Counted from the stretch's first letter, positions 44,801-58,825 are shown. The stretch: 64,000 nucleotides of DNA from Andrena cerasifolii (GCF_050908995.1 NC_135120.1:21899433-21963432); one strand, 5' to 3'. The notes: generated from the letters alone by a model not told the origin. Program-made: numbers and translations.

Positions 44801-47178
44801 TTGAGGAGAGCCTTATCTTGGAATAAGACTTTTCTTGATATCGCTAATTACTTCGGCGAGATTTGTGTGCATTGATTAACACGGAACACCCTGTATGCCA
44901 AAGCTCTACGAACCCCAAGTAAGCTGAACGGGGTGGGGAGGTGAAATGGCTGATAACAGCCGAGAGAAGCCGAGCGTTCGTGAATGAGTCGACGGAGAGG
45001 CGTTCGCTACTATGAATAGAATATGAATACTCGTGTATGAAGCGAGCGAGTGACGAAGCGAGTGATCGAAGGGACGTGTACCGTAGAAATAGAGTGTACA
45101 CGCGTACAGTTAGGGTTCGCGATGCACTCGAGGGGGTATACTGTCTACCCCTAATGAATCTATTAGGGTCGTCGAGCGACGAACCCCCGGCTGGCAATCA
45201 CTACAGATAACACAGCGGTGCTGTTACGCAACGCGTGCACGGCCTGACCGGCAGATAACTGTGAATGCTCGGCGAATTATTCGCGAAAAATCAGTCCCGG
45301 AGGCGACCCTGTCGGACACGTATATCGCGGCGGCGTAGAATTTGCATCTGAAAGTGGCTGGACGAATCGATTAAGCTCCAGGGGATAACCACGTTAGAGA
45401 TTGCAATTTCTGACGAGCTGCGAGCGGGAGTCAAGGTCACTGGAGATTAACACTTCGTACTTGCGCGTAATAGGTTATCGGAATTCGCTTATCGAACTTG
45501 TAAAGCGCTCGTCCGTTTAGTGTACAATGGGCAATCGAGTCAATTGCCTGTGGAGAAAGATAGCGCGCGCAGGAGATTCTCGTTTTTTCCACAACCCCCG
45601 AAGACTTCAATTCGGAATATTATGTTTCAGTTGCGGGGATGGAGGTATAATACCGTGGCAGAGCGCTGCAGCTTATCAGAATCACCACGTGCTGAATTCA
45701 TTTTACACTCATTTTCATAATGAGCCTCCTTTCTACACGAGCTTGCTCTGAAATTTCAAGTGTCGCTTGCACGTAACCGTAAGAATGTTCATGATGTGCC
45801 ACGACAGAAAGGCTTACCTAGTGGGGTAGTAGAGAGGCGGGCAGCTACTCGTTCGAAACGATGCGATAATCCCCGGAATAAAATGCCCGGGATTTCATCA
45901 GTCCCGTAAAAACCTCTGAACTGTCACTTATACAATCTTCCCTTCCCTAGACCGTTCGAGGGGGTAGAGAAGCCAATGACAAGAAAAATTCCAGCGAAAG
46001 CTTTATAAAAGAACAGACCTCCGCGTCCCCGTAGCCACTTCGCTCTGCTTTTTATTAGATATTGTCCCCGTAACATAACCGTGGTGGGCTCGGTTTCTAT
46101 GGAGCACACGCGGATCGTGGGATTGTATCGTCTGTAAAAGGGGAAAGGAGGGGGTCGACGAAGGGCGAAGGTAGTATAAGGAGGGCCTTAAACGAAATCA
46201 GGAGCCACAGGATCATCTTGAGGCTTTTTAGGTGGCGGCTAAAGGTTACTCGGGCCTCGCGACGATGAAAGCAAGGCCAATCTCGGTTATTGGTTCCGGT
46301 GTATACCAGAATTCATGGCTACAGCCACGGAATTGGAAGATCTCGCGACTGAAATGTGTCAGCCGTGCCAAGGGTCGTCGAACGACGGGGTGTCTAATGG
46401 GTCTGGAAACGTAAGGCTTCCTCGATACAGTACCGTTCGTTCTTCTAATTATTCCCTCCACCCTTGCCACTGTCGTTTTCTATCTGGCATTTGCGGAATA
46501 AAGTTTCGATTCAAGAAATGGGTAATATATGGTGGAGGCGGAGGAAAGAGATCTGAGCAGTGAAAGGAGGGTGGATTAAAAGAAACTTAACGTGCTTAAA
46601 CGCGAAGGCACATGTTCTACAAAGAATACAATGTCGATAGCCGTCGAGGAAATTTGATTAAAGCTTAGCAGATCCTAATATCAGGGACATCGATCCCATC
46701 AGGCCTCCTTTGAAGATTCAAATCTCGGCCTCCTCCGGAGCACGGTCTCCTCGAGCGAAAGCTAGCTACTAACGAGTCAAGGTTACGAAGACAAATACGA
46801 GGCTGGCACAAAGAAAAAGTAGATTAAGAAACGAGGTAAGATGTTTGCTTGGAAAGCATGCCGCCTCTCATCTCGATATTACGCGAGCGAACACAGGCAT
46901 GAGTGTACGAGCGGATGTTCCATCGCGATGTGATTGAAGCATCCCCTGATTACAGAGATACGTGGATCTTTGACAGTGACGCCCCTGGCGCGATCTTTCT
47001 TGATTAGTGTCTCGATCGAAGGAAATATTACATCACCACGAGGTTAAACAGAGGGACGCGCCTACACTTACTTATTAATTTGCCAGCCGAGAGTCTGAAG
47101 CGGGCAAATGAACCCGAAGAAGATTAAACAACGTGTAAAACTGCGCGGGAGATACAAAGACCTTGATTACTTGACAAA
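41803..47178. other. Upstream intron/intergenic sequence, no gene seen
   Basis: GC-rich around 44000-45450 with many GCGAG/CGAGTG motifs, which could be a promoter or 5' UTR, but nothing decides this. The open frame at 45527-45751 (MGNRVNCLWRK start, good start context) is unrecognised. Confidence 0.4.
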
Positions 47179-47363
47179 TATTAGGTTGGCGAGGATGAAA
47201 TTTGTTGTTAAGAATATTGCCAACTTTAACAGCTTATTATTTGACATTGGGTTAATATTTTACTGTTTTGTTTTTTTTTTTGTTAGAAAGTTACATATCT
47301 CGCCTGTTTAAAGAAATCATTGTAAGCACCACAAAATATTAAAAACTTTTTTTTAAATTACTT

Positions 47364-47864
47364 TTGCTGAAAATGGAACGGTCGGAAATTCGCTCCAATA
47401 TGACAATCGCAAACGTTCGGCACAGTGGTTGGACAAGGATGAATTTACCGAAACACACTCCAAAGCGCAATATTCATCAAAAGAAGTTGATGGTGACTGT
47501 TTGGTGGTCTAGCGCAGGTGTAATCCATTATGATTTCATGAAACCCGGCTCAACGATCATAGCAGAAACATACTGCAACCAACTGGACGAAATGATGCAA
47601 AAACTGAAAGAAAAACAGCCTAGATTGGTCAACAGATCGATTCCTATCTTATTGCATGATAACGCTAGACCACACACTGCAAAAATGACTGCGGCAAAAC
47701 TACAGGAACTGGAGTTGGAACTTCTTCATCATCCTCCATACTCACCAGACCTAGCCCCCACTGACTACCACTTCTTCGGTAATTTCGACAACTTTTTAAT
47801 AGGGAAACAATTTAATTCCGACAATGCTGTAAAACTGGCAATTTTACAGCATTGTCGGAATTAA
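47364..47864 (+). pseudogene. Mariner transposase, broken
   Basis: From about 47430 the frame encodes the transposase C-terminal half: HTPKRNIHQKKLMVTVWWSS, GVIHYDFMKPG, ILLHDNARPHTAKMT (second catalytic Asp) and HHPPYSPDLAPTDYHFFGNF (third Asp, DD34D type). The N-terminal helix-turn-helix domains and the first catalytic Asp are missing, replaced by unrelated sequence. After FNSDNAVK an inverted duplication breaks the frame. The normal C-terminus (LPLKWQKGIDNMGAYFDE) resumes at about 47949 and ends TAA at 48001. Not functional. Confidence 0.9.
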
Positions 47865-47884
47865 ATTGTTTCCCTATTAAAAAG
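47792..47884. repeat. Perfect 43-bp palindrome inside the mariner
   Basis: Arms 47792-47834 and 47842-47884 are exact inverse copies with a 7-base spacer. A third partial copy, rearranged, follows at about 47892-47940, re-entering at ATTCCGACAATGCTG. It looks like template switching during repair or gap filling. Confidence 0.9.
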
Positions 47885-48907
47885 GGAAATTTTAAATTGT
47901 TTCCCTACTAAAAAGGGAAAATTTAATTCCGACAATGCTGAACAACCTGCCGCTTAAATGGCAAAAGGGTATAGACAATATGGGTGCATACTTTGATGAA
48001 TAAAATAATTCCTTATATTTGTAAGTTGTCAACCAACTTTGCCTGTTTTTCTACAAATTTCATCCTTGACGACCTGATATAAATCTATAAGCATCAATGC
48101 ACTAAAAGTATTCTTAATTCTCAGCCTCGTAACTCAAAGTGGTTGGTAAAACATACGACTACATAGAAAATTCTCTTTTTTCCATTCCACGTATTCCCAG
48201 ATCCCCCGCTTTGATTGTTTTCTCGAGACGTTTTTCTACGCGGCAGGAAGAGAAGCTGTACGCGCGACGATTCCAGACGGTGGCGAGCGGTGAATTTAAA
48301 GGGCGCAGAAAGGGGCAACGCCTTTGAGCGTTTTGAGTGGCAATTACTCGGTCTGTCCTCGAATTACTTACTCCAGTAATTTTATTCTACCACCGTCCGC
48401 CCCTGCGCCGTCACCAGCCCCTCGCCAGCTTATCCTTCAGAGGCTCACGCTGCAGGAAATTATCTTAAAACGCCATACCGACTCGCTCCTCAAAAGAAGG
48501 GCATCTTACGCAGTTTTCAGTCGAGGACACATCAATACGCGGAGAAAAGGTACGACGACCAAAGTTTTGCGCGGAAAAAAAGGGATATTCTGTAAGGAAC
48601 AGACAAACTTCTGCCCTTTGTGCTCGCCTTCCCTCCCAGCGAGAGGAATTCCAAGGAGGAGACCGTTACACGGCGACACGTAACAGGTTTAAAGGAAACA
48701 TTTTTCGCGTTCGGCCTGGCAAGTACATCAGTGCGAATTTAACGGCTGGAAGAAGGCGAAGAAAAGAATGGCTCCTGGCGAGGAAGGATGTAAAGAATGA
48801 AAGTTACGTTTCATCTTGGACCTGGTAGTTGGACTCCTCGGTGAATATTCTCTGGATGCAGGTACCTACACTGTTCTTTGATAACTCGTGGTGTTGTCTG
48901 GATCGTT

Positions 48908-49569
48908 TTAAGGGGTTGTGCCTAGTCAGCTTTCGAAAAAGAACGCGATTTTCAAGAATTTTTTGTGGAATATTTACTGTATATTTTATTACAACTATTC
49001 GCTTATTTTAGAAGTACATGTATGCAGCAACTCTCAGTAATTTTGTTATAGAAAAACATTAAAAAACGAAAGGGAACTGATGGAAGCTGTGCTGATATCG
49101 GTGAGCAAGATATTTCGGAAACCGCTGTATCGATTGGTCTAAACTTTTGCAGACTTCTTTTATATACGTATTGTATTTTTAATTAACGAAACACGAATAA
49201 TTCAGACATCGGAAAAGCGTGATTTTGCGTCAAACTATTTTATCAAAAACAATCTTTTGTAAAAACCTTCGTTCATCTACTGATTTCAACCATATATTAA
49301 CAGAATGTTTTTGAATTTTTAATTTTAGCTGATCCGGCTCAGAGAAAACTTGCTCACCGCACAGCACCTTTATCAAAACAGCTTCCGCGAGAATGGCTGT
49401 TATTCGTTCATTTCTTAATATTTTTCTACAACAAAATTACTGAGAGTTGCTACATATATGTACTTTTAAAATAAGCGAATAGTCGTAAAAAAATATACAG
49501 TAGATATTCCACAAAAAATTCCCGAGAATCGAGTTCTTTTTCGAAAGCTGCCTAGGCATAACCCCTTAA
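48908..49569. mobile_element. TTAAGGGG foldback element, copy 2
   Basis: TTAA at 48908-48911 and 49566-49569, ends GGGGTTGTGCCTAGTCAGC and inverse. The arms pair over about 170 bp (GCAACTCTCAGTAATTTTGT in both orientations). Ends and part of the interior (CCTTCGTTCA...TTTTTGAATTTTT...GCTGATCC) resemble the 33941 element, so both belong to one diverged family. Confidence 0.75.
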
Positions 49570-52500
49570 GAGGATTTCTGGAATGTAGGTGCACCATTGA
49601 AGGCCTACTACTGTTATATAAAACACCCATGTGTAGGGCGTGAATGAGATGTGTTTGGACAAAGTGACGGGCTGTTTGGCTTGAGCGAGTGTCGAGGAAT
49701 GGATGCGCCATAAGGCCCGGAATCGACCCATGGCAACAGCGTGAAAATGCATGTAGGAATGACTGTTTTACCGCGACCTGAGGGATGACGCTCGGAGAAA
49801 GAAACTCCGGGGCAGTCGAGAGAAAAGCGTCGAAGAGTCGCCACAGAGTACCAATCAATGTAAACGCGAAAGCAGTGTAATTTTTATTCAATATATTCAT
49901 CTTATTTGTTCCGATAAATGTCTCGTCTCTGCCCTACAATCACCACCAGTGGTATTCTCACACATGGTTATATAACTCTTTCATCGTCAAATCGAAACCA
50001 CTACAATACAGTAGTATTTCCTTCTGACTTCTCCACCGTTTCCAACAAACACATCATCAACGCATGATATCACCACCTGCACTCCTATAAGCCACCATTT
50101 TTTCTACGAGCAGAACACCCCAGAGCTGGTTCCGTAGCAAACTCTCCCCGAAGCGTTCCCAAATGTCCAAATCCAATATCGCGGCTGTACGCCGCGGCCA
50201 AATTGAACCCTTGATCTAATTTAACTCGGCCCCGAAACACCCCTATCGCCTCGTGCGCGTCTTCCTGCACCGACACCTGAGGATTCCACGATAAAGAATA
50301 CGGGGAGAGGGGCGACATCCTAAACTCGATTACACCTCGTTCGCATAATAATTTCGCCACCTCTCGAACGATGGCGGGGCGGCGTTTAGTCCGACTGTTT
50401 CTGCGAGGGAATAAAATCAATGTTCCGCCCGTTGCAAAGGGTTTTCGCGACAGGACGCAGGGAGGTGTCCGAGGAGGGTGTCGGAGCTGTCGCTGGCAGT
50501 GATAGCGGCCCGCTCGGATTATCCGCTTTCCCTGTCGGTAGACATTGCTCAATTGAAATCTACATCGGTGGTCACACGTGAGCACGATGGTTTTGCGGCC
50601 GAGGGCGTCCGCTCATCAAGGGCGCGGACCTGATCAATCGTGTTCAGAGGCTCGCCAACAGTTCCAACCTACTGTTTGTTACTCCTGATTTTCTCTGTCT
50701 CTCGTTCATTCTGTTCTTCGTTTTTATTAATCCAACGCTCGGTTTACATTCGCTTTCGAATTTAATCTTACGCTCGCTATGTGTACCCCCATCGTCCACG
50801 TGTTAGCCTAGCGCAAACGTGGTGGAATTTTTATCCGCAGACACTGCGGGCCTCCTTGCTGAACGTGGGATTGGATATTGACGAAGCTGGTGCGCCGGAA
50901 ATATTGCTTAGAGCTTGAAAGTTGTACATAAGTTTGTAGAGGAGCTTGTAGAATAAATGCGCGTATTAGAAGGTTTCAAACTAAATAGGGTAGGTGTACC
51001 GTTTGTGGCCATGTGCATAGTTATCTTATTTTTAAACTGCTTGCAGATCATTATTATGTGAAGAATTTCACATCATAAATATTTTGTTTAGTATACCGCC
51101 AGAAATATAAGGTTATATTTATTGCTTACACGAAAAAATATTATATTTTGTTAAGAAGTGGCCAAAACTGGTACAATACCTTAAGGTGGCCACAAATGGT
51201 GAATCTAGCCTGCACGGAATAAAGGCAAACAGCCAATAAGCATTCACCTTACTGGCAGGTGCAACACGAGTTCGAACGCAGTCGGGATATTTCACGCGAA
51301 ATCGAATACTTTTGGAGTAACATTTCGGATGTGGCTGATATTTGAATATGTTGTAGTCTTTAGGGATATATAAACATATCTCGAAGGATTTCTGACAATT
51401 TTGAAAAATGTCTAACTTTTGTCTAAATGTCTCACTTTTTAAAAAAATGCTAACTTTTTTTCAATAAATTATAACTATGGAAGTAGTAAACGGATGGAGA
51501 TGAGGTTTACGGCGATTTGTAGAAAAGACGTTGAAGTTTTAAGAAAAAATTATTTCAGTTTCAGAAACAATTTTTTTTAACCACTTTTGTGCAATTATCA
51601 TCAGAAGTCATCTCACGAAGCTATCTCTCGTAGCGTCGAGGGAAGGCAATTTTTGGGAGCAGACGATGGAACATCTTGAGACACTAGTCTTCAAATTAGT
51701 TTCACTCCAGTCCCGAGAAGTTTGCACTTCGAGATATGCGATCTCCAGCAACGGCGACTCCTCGCAGGCAGGTGGAACACCTGACACGTAGATTAGGCTA
51801 AGCGTTCGTGAAATTATCTCCCAACGATATGCAAATCGCGGCATAAATGCTAATTGTAATTGCCCATGAAATGAATTCAGGGACCCTTTCAGTGGAACTG
51901 CGTAGGGACGCGACGTCCTTACCGCCAGCCTCTGGCTCTATGCCTCCTCGTTTAGCCGCGGTAAAATGGCCGCGACCTGTTTGAAAATTTTCTTTCCACC
52001 TCGTTTCGAGGCCCCACGAAGGCAAATGTTCCGTCGCGCGATAAAACGGGGACAAAGCTCTCGCCCCGCGATTAGCCAAAGTTTTGCGCGACAAAGAATC
52101 CAACTCGTCAAACGAACCACGAAGGGAGGGAGTTAACTACAAACGGTAAGGAAAATGTTCATTACCTCGTTCATCAAACGATCATTGTCTCGCTCATTTT
52201 GGAGCAAAAGATCAAACAGTGATATAGCTTGCATCGCCAGGATTTTTACCGAATTCCTATTGTCCCCTCGTTCGACGCTTAAAATTCTTTCGAAGGTCTT
52301 CGGGGAGGGATACTATCGCCTACAAAAGTTCGTTAAAGTGCAAATGGTTCGCAGTCGTTCGTCCGCGAAACGTGATTTCAAAATGATGCGGGCAATGGGC
52401 CACCGTGGAGGATATTAAATCACCGGTGGGCACACAGAGCTCGATTTCACGGTACGCGAAACGAAATGATAGGGTTACGACGCTGATTTGTTCGTCAATG

Positions 52501-55500
52501 GGCACTGCGAATGCCAATAGTGGCCACATAGCGACGCTTCGTTAATATATTAGAATGGGGCTCGATAATGAAATTGCTTTCATGCTAAATTGCAATCTTT
52601 TGTTTCACTGCGAGCCCACTGGGCGGGATACAGTAATGGGGACGAAATTTCAGGAGAAACCGCAGAATGGTGAAAGTTGCGACAAAAGCGTTTCATTATA
52701 ATTCGTGTCTTTTTTAACCTAAAGTTTATTAAAGACAATTGAAGCGTCCCACTTTTGAAAAGCTGACCATTTTCACAGAAAAATCCATCGAAATGAAGAA
52801 ATACACGAACCTCAACAAATACCTGTCAAATACCTGAATCTACGTGTCGATCTTCCCACCTATACAAAAATCTCCACGAACTTCGACGTACGCTCTCCGA
52901 TCCTTCCTGTCGCTAGCGAACACTCGAGATCGCTGATTCTGCACAGAGATCCGGATGATCGAGACGCCAGTCGCCAGCGGGAAAACTGCTCGTCAGGGAA
53001 GACACGCGAATTTAACTCGCGGGAGATTGCGAGCGGATTAAGATCTCGCCGTGAGATCCGACACGTACTCGGTCCCATCCAACGAGCAGAGGCGGAACCA
53101 TGCCGTTGACAGTTTGTAAATGATCTAGTTTACCGCGCGGGAAACGGTGGGCGGAAGGGGTGGGAACAGAAAGGGAAATGAGAAGGGGGCGGAAAAGAGG
53201 GGCACGACGAAAGACGGAAATTTGGGATACCGTGAACAGGGCGGAGAAAGGGGTGGAAGGCTCTCGGTTAACTATTCATCTTCGCGGCAATCCAACAAAC
53301 TTTCCTGCGCCTCCACCCACCCCCAGGCTCTTCGCGTTGTAATACTAAAATTGTCGCACGGTAAATCGCGCCGTCGTAAACATAACTCGCTGGCGAGCCC
53401 TTAACGTCTCCCAAAGAGGGCTCTGCAAATGATACAACGGCTCATTCCGTCAGGCTCAATGCCGAGTCGGAATATAGTCATCTGCGGGAGCGTAGGTAAC
53501 AGCGTGGAAAATGAGACGCGAGGAGCCGTGTGGGAGACTTTCGAGTACACGGTGTAAAGCGGTTTCGAATGCGAGTATCTTAGGGGAAGAGGAATCGAAA
53601 GTGACGTGGTGTGTGCTGAATACTCGGGCAACAACGAACTGAGAGGATTTTGGAAATTTTTAGCAGTTCTGGTAAAAACTGAAAAAAAAGGACAGTTTTA
53701 GCGGTCAATAAAGCGATAATTGTGAATTAGAATCCCTAATTTAAGGCGCGACGAAATATCCTAAAAGTGCGAATCCACGATGTGATTTTACAGCAGGCTT
53801 TTCCATCATGAGACAAATATTTCAGTAACAACTAAATAATCGCGAGAGGTGAGATTTTTGAAAATATATCATGAAACTTGTCTTGTGAGAGTCTAATTTC
53901 ATGAAATTAATGACGACTGCTGGATTTGCACCGTAAGTGTTTTCGCAATATTAGATGTCTCGCGTGGGTATTTCGTAGTCAGTTGTCGACACGCTCGTCG
54001 ATAATCATTTTCGCTTGGTCACAATTATTTCATATGCACGGGCATAGGCAGCTGAGACAATAGAGGAGCGTTTAGCCAGCGTTTGATGCGAATCAAGCAG
54101 CCCCTGGTCGCTCTAGCAACCAACGAACGGACAAACGGACGGCTTGTCATTTGCATACGATGAACCCGCAGCAGCGTTAACTGCTCGGGGACGCGGAACG
54201 AGCTACAAGTCACCTGGTACCGGTAATTGAAACGAGGGTAGCTCTTCCGCGAGGGTCGGTCCAGGAGACAATCAGCATAGGAGAAAGTTCTTTCATCGCT
54301 CGAGTAATGACGAAGCTGATACTCTCGCCCAGAAGGGACGAAGGCACTGATTAACACTACTGCGATTCCCACCCCCGTCTATTTTACACAATTACTTTTC
54401 TAATCTGAGTGGTCCCCAAGTAGCGAGGAGTTTCAAGACTCAAAATATAGAAAACAAAATTTAAATGTTGATGGAATTTAAAAGCTTCGATATGGGTTTT
54501 GATTGTTCGAAGGATACAAATATGCGTGTTTTAGTTATTTATCGAACTGTTGTAGAAGTATTTGCCTGCAATGTTCAGTGGACTATTTGCTTACATCTCC
54601 CGTCCGAAAGTTGAAACGGTTCTGCCTAGAATGGGGCAGGAGAAAGTTAAGGAAAGTGGCCCTTCAAATCCCACTCCAGTTCCCCGTGTCGCGGTAATTT
54701 CAAGAGCTTTCGAAAGATCGAAGTTGCAGAAAATTCATTTAAACTTTAGGCTTCGTTCACCCGCGGCCGCGTTACATAAGTAGGTACTCCCCACCATGTC
54801 GCAACATGACAGGATTGCCTCTGTGCTATACCTATGGGCCTTTCGTTAAATACGAATTCCCCAATCTACAGGTTACACACCTTTAGAGCTTCATCTGCCC
54901 CAATCATTTTTATGGTCGACGATAAAAGAAAGTATGTACAGAGAGAACGCCATTCCGTTTTCAAAGGAAATGTATTATGAGGAAATGAGTGTTACTTTGT
55001 CTCTAACACTTCTAGTATTAATAACAGAACAAATAGAAACCAATGAAACCCTTTCGCTCACCCTTCGAGGTCCAATCTTTTCTGACAGCTAGAATCCAAC
55101 CGCAGCATCCTCGTTAGAAATTAGAGCGAACGCAAAAATCCTGGTATACAAAGGAGACCCCAATGAATCGCAGCCTCCGCGCTAAGAAGAGTGGAATGTA
55201 AAATCCGAACAAAATCATCCCCCAAAATGTTGGCAACAGGCCGAAGCTTAACGAGAAATCTCGTCGATGCCTGGTCCATTCCGTTCTACTTCATTAGGTT
55301 TAATCGGCCGATTTTTAATTACTTCGGACGCTCTCGAGCAGCTCTCGAAAGAGAGGGCAAGAAAAATCCCCCGTGTCAAGGGGCCTTGTCGAAACGGTTA
55401 ATAAGTATGGGTGCGGACTGAGGGGCACGAAACCAGGCGGAGAACCCCTTGAAACTTTACAGACTGCGAGTGCCGCGCGAGGGCAGCCTGGATGAGCAGG

Positions 55501-58500
55501 CGAGGGTAACGGGGGGTGGTTTAATTAAATATCACACGACATATTATGGGACGAGGTCGGCGCGCGGTGTCAGTAGCAAGTAACGTCAGCCACACACCAT
55601 CCGAAAAGTTCGAGGTAACAAAACCGAACGAAACGATCGCCTCGATCATGATACTAGATCACGTGCCTCCACAGGGTACAGCTTTCATGGGTGCGTGGTA
55701 AATCGCGGTTAAAAGTGCTCAGCAAAAGATTCCTTCTGCGCAATCCAGTGATATGCACAGGATGATTGAAGAGTCATTCCCTACTTTTTATGAAAACGAA
55801 GTAACACTTACTAATATTCTTTTGCTTCAGTTTTGAAGGGTAAAATGAAATTTGACAGGACGAATGAAATTGTGTTGGAAGAGAGTGAAGGAGGATTATA
55901 AAAGAATTTGGTGTATATTTGTTACTTGTTTTTCCGCGTGATTTTATATTTTCACTAGTTGCGCCACGATTTGCTGGACACTCTTTTATAAATCGTCTCT
56001 TGAAAGGTTATTTCGCCTTAGTCACGCTGCTCCCTTTCTCCCACCCCTTATTTTCTCCCTAACGACGGCTTAACTGGCAATTCAATTCATGGTGAAAGAG
56101 ACGACGTCCCAATGGTAGAGATACCCATGAAAATCCGCTCTTAATTTCGCAATATTTCTGTCGAACAGCCAATTCTGCCAAGATACGCGCGACCCCGTGT
56201 CTCCGACAGTTTTTCAGGCAGGAGGACTCGGGATCGCGATTCTAATTGGGGACATTCATCCTGTTATGGACAGCGGCAGGGTCATCTGTCTGCAGATACG
56301 GTTAGCAGAAGCTTCCCGAAGTCGGCATTGATAGTATACGGAAGTTTAAGAAAACCAATTTCAGCATTCATGTGGGATGCCGATGAGCGCGTGACGCGTC
56401 AGAAAAACAGCCGAAAAGCGCCCGGCATTGTCGCGTGAGGAGACGAGCGACGAAATAAGTCGTTTGTCGGTAGTCGAGAGGTCCAGTCGTGTAAGTACTT
56501 GCGTCTTTGATCCTTTTACTTATTATATATTTCACCATTATTCACCACGTAGCTCCATTTATATTAAACTCTGTTTATTTTAATATTAACTGGGCCTCAT
56601 TCCTTTAAAAGACCTCCATTTCCACGTCCCATTCGCCCAAGAATTCAGCAAGAACCAGGAGAAATCCTACATTCATGTGGTTTAGGATAATCTTCAGAGA
56701 TGCGGCAATAAAGTTACTACAAGACAGGCTGTAAGCGCGGACTAATTCCCCTTGTCGGACACTACGAACTGTCGTACTACTTAGGGTGTCGCGGTGGAAT
56801 GAAAAACTACATTTATACAACTTTCATGTACTGTGTTCTTGTGGCTGAATAAAAAGAAATATGAAACTGTTCCATCCTCGTTTGACTGGTATGAATGTAA
56901 TTTACCCAGCTATTAATAAAGTAGTGTAACTTTCATTACACAAACAGTAAGTGAATATACCTCAGAGCACGATAAAGGAAAGGATCTCGCTTTCCTTAAA
57001 AGTAAACGTGACACTGACACCATCGACTGCTCCGCGGGCTGAAAAGTACTACGAACAAAAAAAGTCACTTCACCCTGCGAAAACAGAAAACTTGAAGAGA
57101 ACTAAAGTTCCAAAGAAACTTGGCTATACAGACTACACTGTACACACAGTACACGTAACACTCCGAACCCAAGATCGACTTAAGAGTCGCCTCGCAAAAT
57201 ATTTGCTGATCCCGAAGCAAGACACTTTACACTTGCTCCGAAACAGCGGAGGTTCGTCTGGCCCGTCATTACGTTGCTTTCTCAGCTAACCGATCGCTCT
57301 CCACTGGTCATGCATTATTTATAGCACCGCGAACGGAAGCCACCTCCGTCTAGAGCAAACATCGTTCGCCTCCATTAGAATGCCTCGCGGATCAAGGCAA
57401 GAAGTCGTATCAAAGTGAGGCCAGCCGTTCGCCGTGCTGTCCTCCAGCAGGATACCGAAACGCTTACCCACCCTCGGAGTAAGTTTGCTCAGGTCCGTCC
57501 GTCGGATCGATCCCCCGCCACGTTCACCGTGTGCCACGCGAATTAAAAGCCCATGAATATGGTAAGGACGCGGATTCCCCGTCGGTGTTTGCCCCGGGAT
57601 CAGTGTTACTCGGCAATCTGCATGGCCGAGTGTTAAAACACTGGGAGACGCAGCGCTGGAGAACGCTGGATTCCCCGGTTCGCGTTCGGCTGCGTCCCGC
57701 ACGTCGGATAACTACATGGGGTTAATTACAAACCGGAACTACGGGCATTCCGACGCGACGATCCGTTTCACCCGGGACCCTTGTTACCGTGAAACGGGCT
57801 AACGAGTGGCCAAAGTTTACGGGGCGGCGCTGCCACGGCCCGATTGCAGATCCGAGGATCCGAAAATCTGCGGCTGGACCGCGGGGGGTGGACGTACCAG
57901 CAGTGTGGAATCTTTTAATTGCGAGCGACTCGAAGTGTACAGGGATTAAGGTTGATGAAGATGAATGGTACCTGCTGGTACTGGGACTCAGGTGCTGAAG
58001 TTGTTACGAAGGTTCGTTATGAATAATTGTATGCAAATTTTTAGAATATCTGCTCACGAATAAAATGTTTTATTGTTGTATAACGATTCACTTGTTTCAC
58101 TTGTGGTAACTTCGGAGAGATACAAGTTTAAACGTTTGGAATAAAGAAGCTTAATACGTAGTGTTGTATAAACAAATAGGATGGTGGTATCTAACAAGTG
58201 TTTTACTAAGTTCGAAGCCAGATATATTGGCCGGTGAGTTTCGTGAGGGGTATTCTCCCACCACACAGTTTGTCTGCCTCGGTGCTCCTTTTCTCAACGT
58301 TTTCTGACTCGTTCCCTTTCCATCTCGCTCTCGCCTTCGCTGAACAAGAGTGAGCCAGGAGTGGTGGGGATAGCGTCAAGCTTCTAGCGTGTAGGCCAAA
58401 CCGAGCTGTCAGCGTACAAATGCACACATCAGAATAGGTGTGCGTTAGCCCCGAAAAAATTCAGGAGCTTTATTGGTCAGAACATTGATTCCTTCTCGAT

Positions 58501-58599
58501 AGCTTCATCTCGTATTGGTCTACACATAAGTTCGTAACGCACACAACTATTGCGGGCGAGCAGCGTTCGCGTTACCCCACCATACCCTCTCACGATTTC
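49570..58599. other. No supportable gene
   Basis: About 9 kb of mixed-composition DNA. GC-rich blocks at 50080-50640, 51850-52110, 52860-53400 and 57300-57960 give overlapping open frames on both strands, none with recognisable motifs or clean splice context. AT-rich blocks elsewhere. Confidence 0.45.
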
Positions 58600-58825
58600 C
58601 TATGTAAATGGCTTTTTCTTATTCTTATCTTGTTCCTAGTTATTTTATTTTATTGTATTTAATGTTAGTCTATTTGTTTTCTTTCCTTTTCTTTTATCTC
58701 CCAACAACTTTTTAGGTTAGGTTGTAGAGCAACAGTTAATGCTGAACCTCGCCTACTCGCCATTGTAATTTTAATTGTAATGGTGCAATAAAGTCATTTA
58801 ATAATAATAATAAAAAAAAATAATA
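58600..58825 (+). mobile_element. Possible 3' end of a non-LTR retrotransposon or SINE
   Basis: A T-rich stretch, then GGTTAGGTTGTAGAGCAACA, GTAATGGTGCAATAAAGTC and an AATAATAATAAAAAAAAA tail. An AATAAA signal followed by a TAA/A-rich tail is the usual 3' end of a 5'-truncated retroposon. No coding part is present. Confidence 0.4.

Larger units (their letters stand above)
47179..48079 (+). mobile_element. Defective mariner (mellifera-type) transposon
   Basis: TA-flanked, 47181-48077 (897 bp). TIRs TTAGGTTGGCGAGGATGAAA and, inverted from the right, TCAGGTCGTCAAGGATGAAA. TTAGGTTGGC ends are typical of the mellifera group of mariners (established knowledge). It encodes a truncated transposase and is too short for a full copy (about 1.3 kb). 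Confidence 0.9.

Noticed and set aside
45527..45751. Small open frame starting MGNRVNCLWRK (possible myristoylated protein)
   Set aside because: Start context is fair, but there is no family match, no splice support and no clear coding bias.
50085..50585. 166-codon minus-strand open frame
   Set aside because: No recognisable domain, no introns or signals; probably a chance frame in GC-rich DNA.
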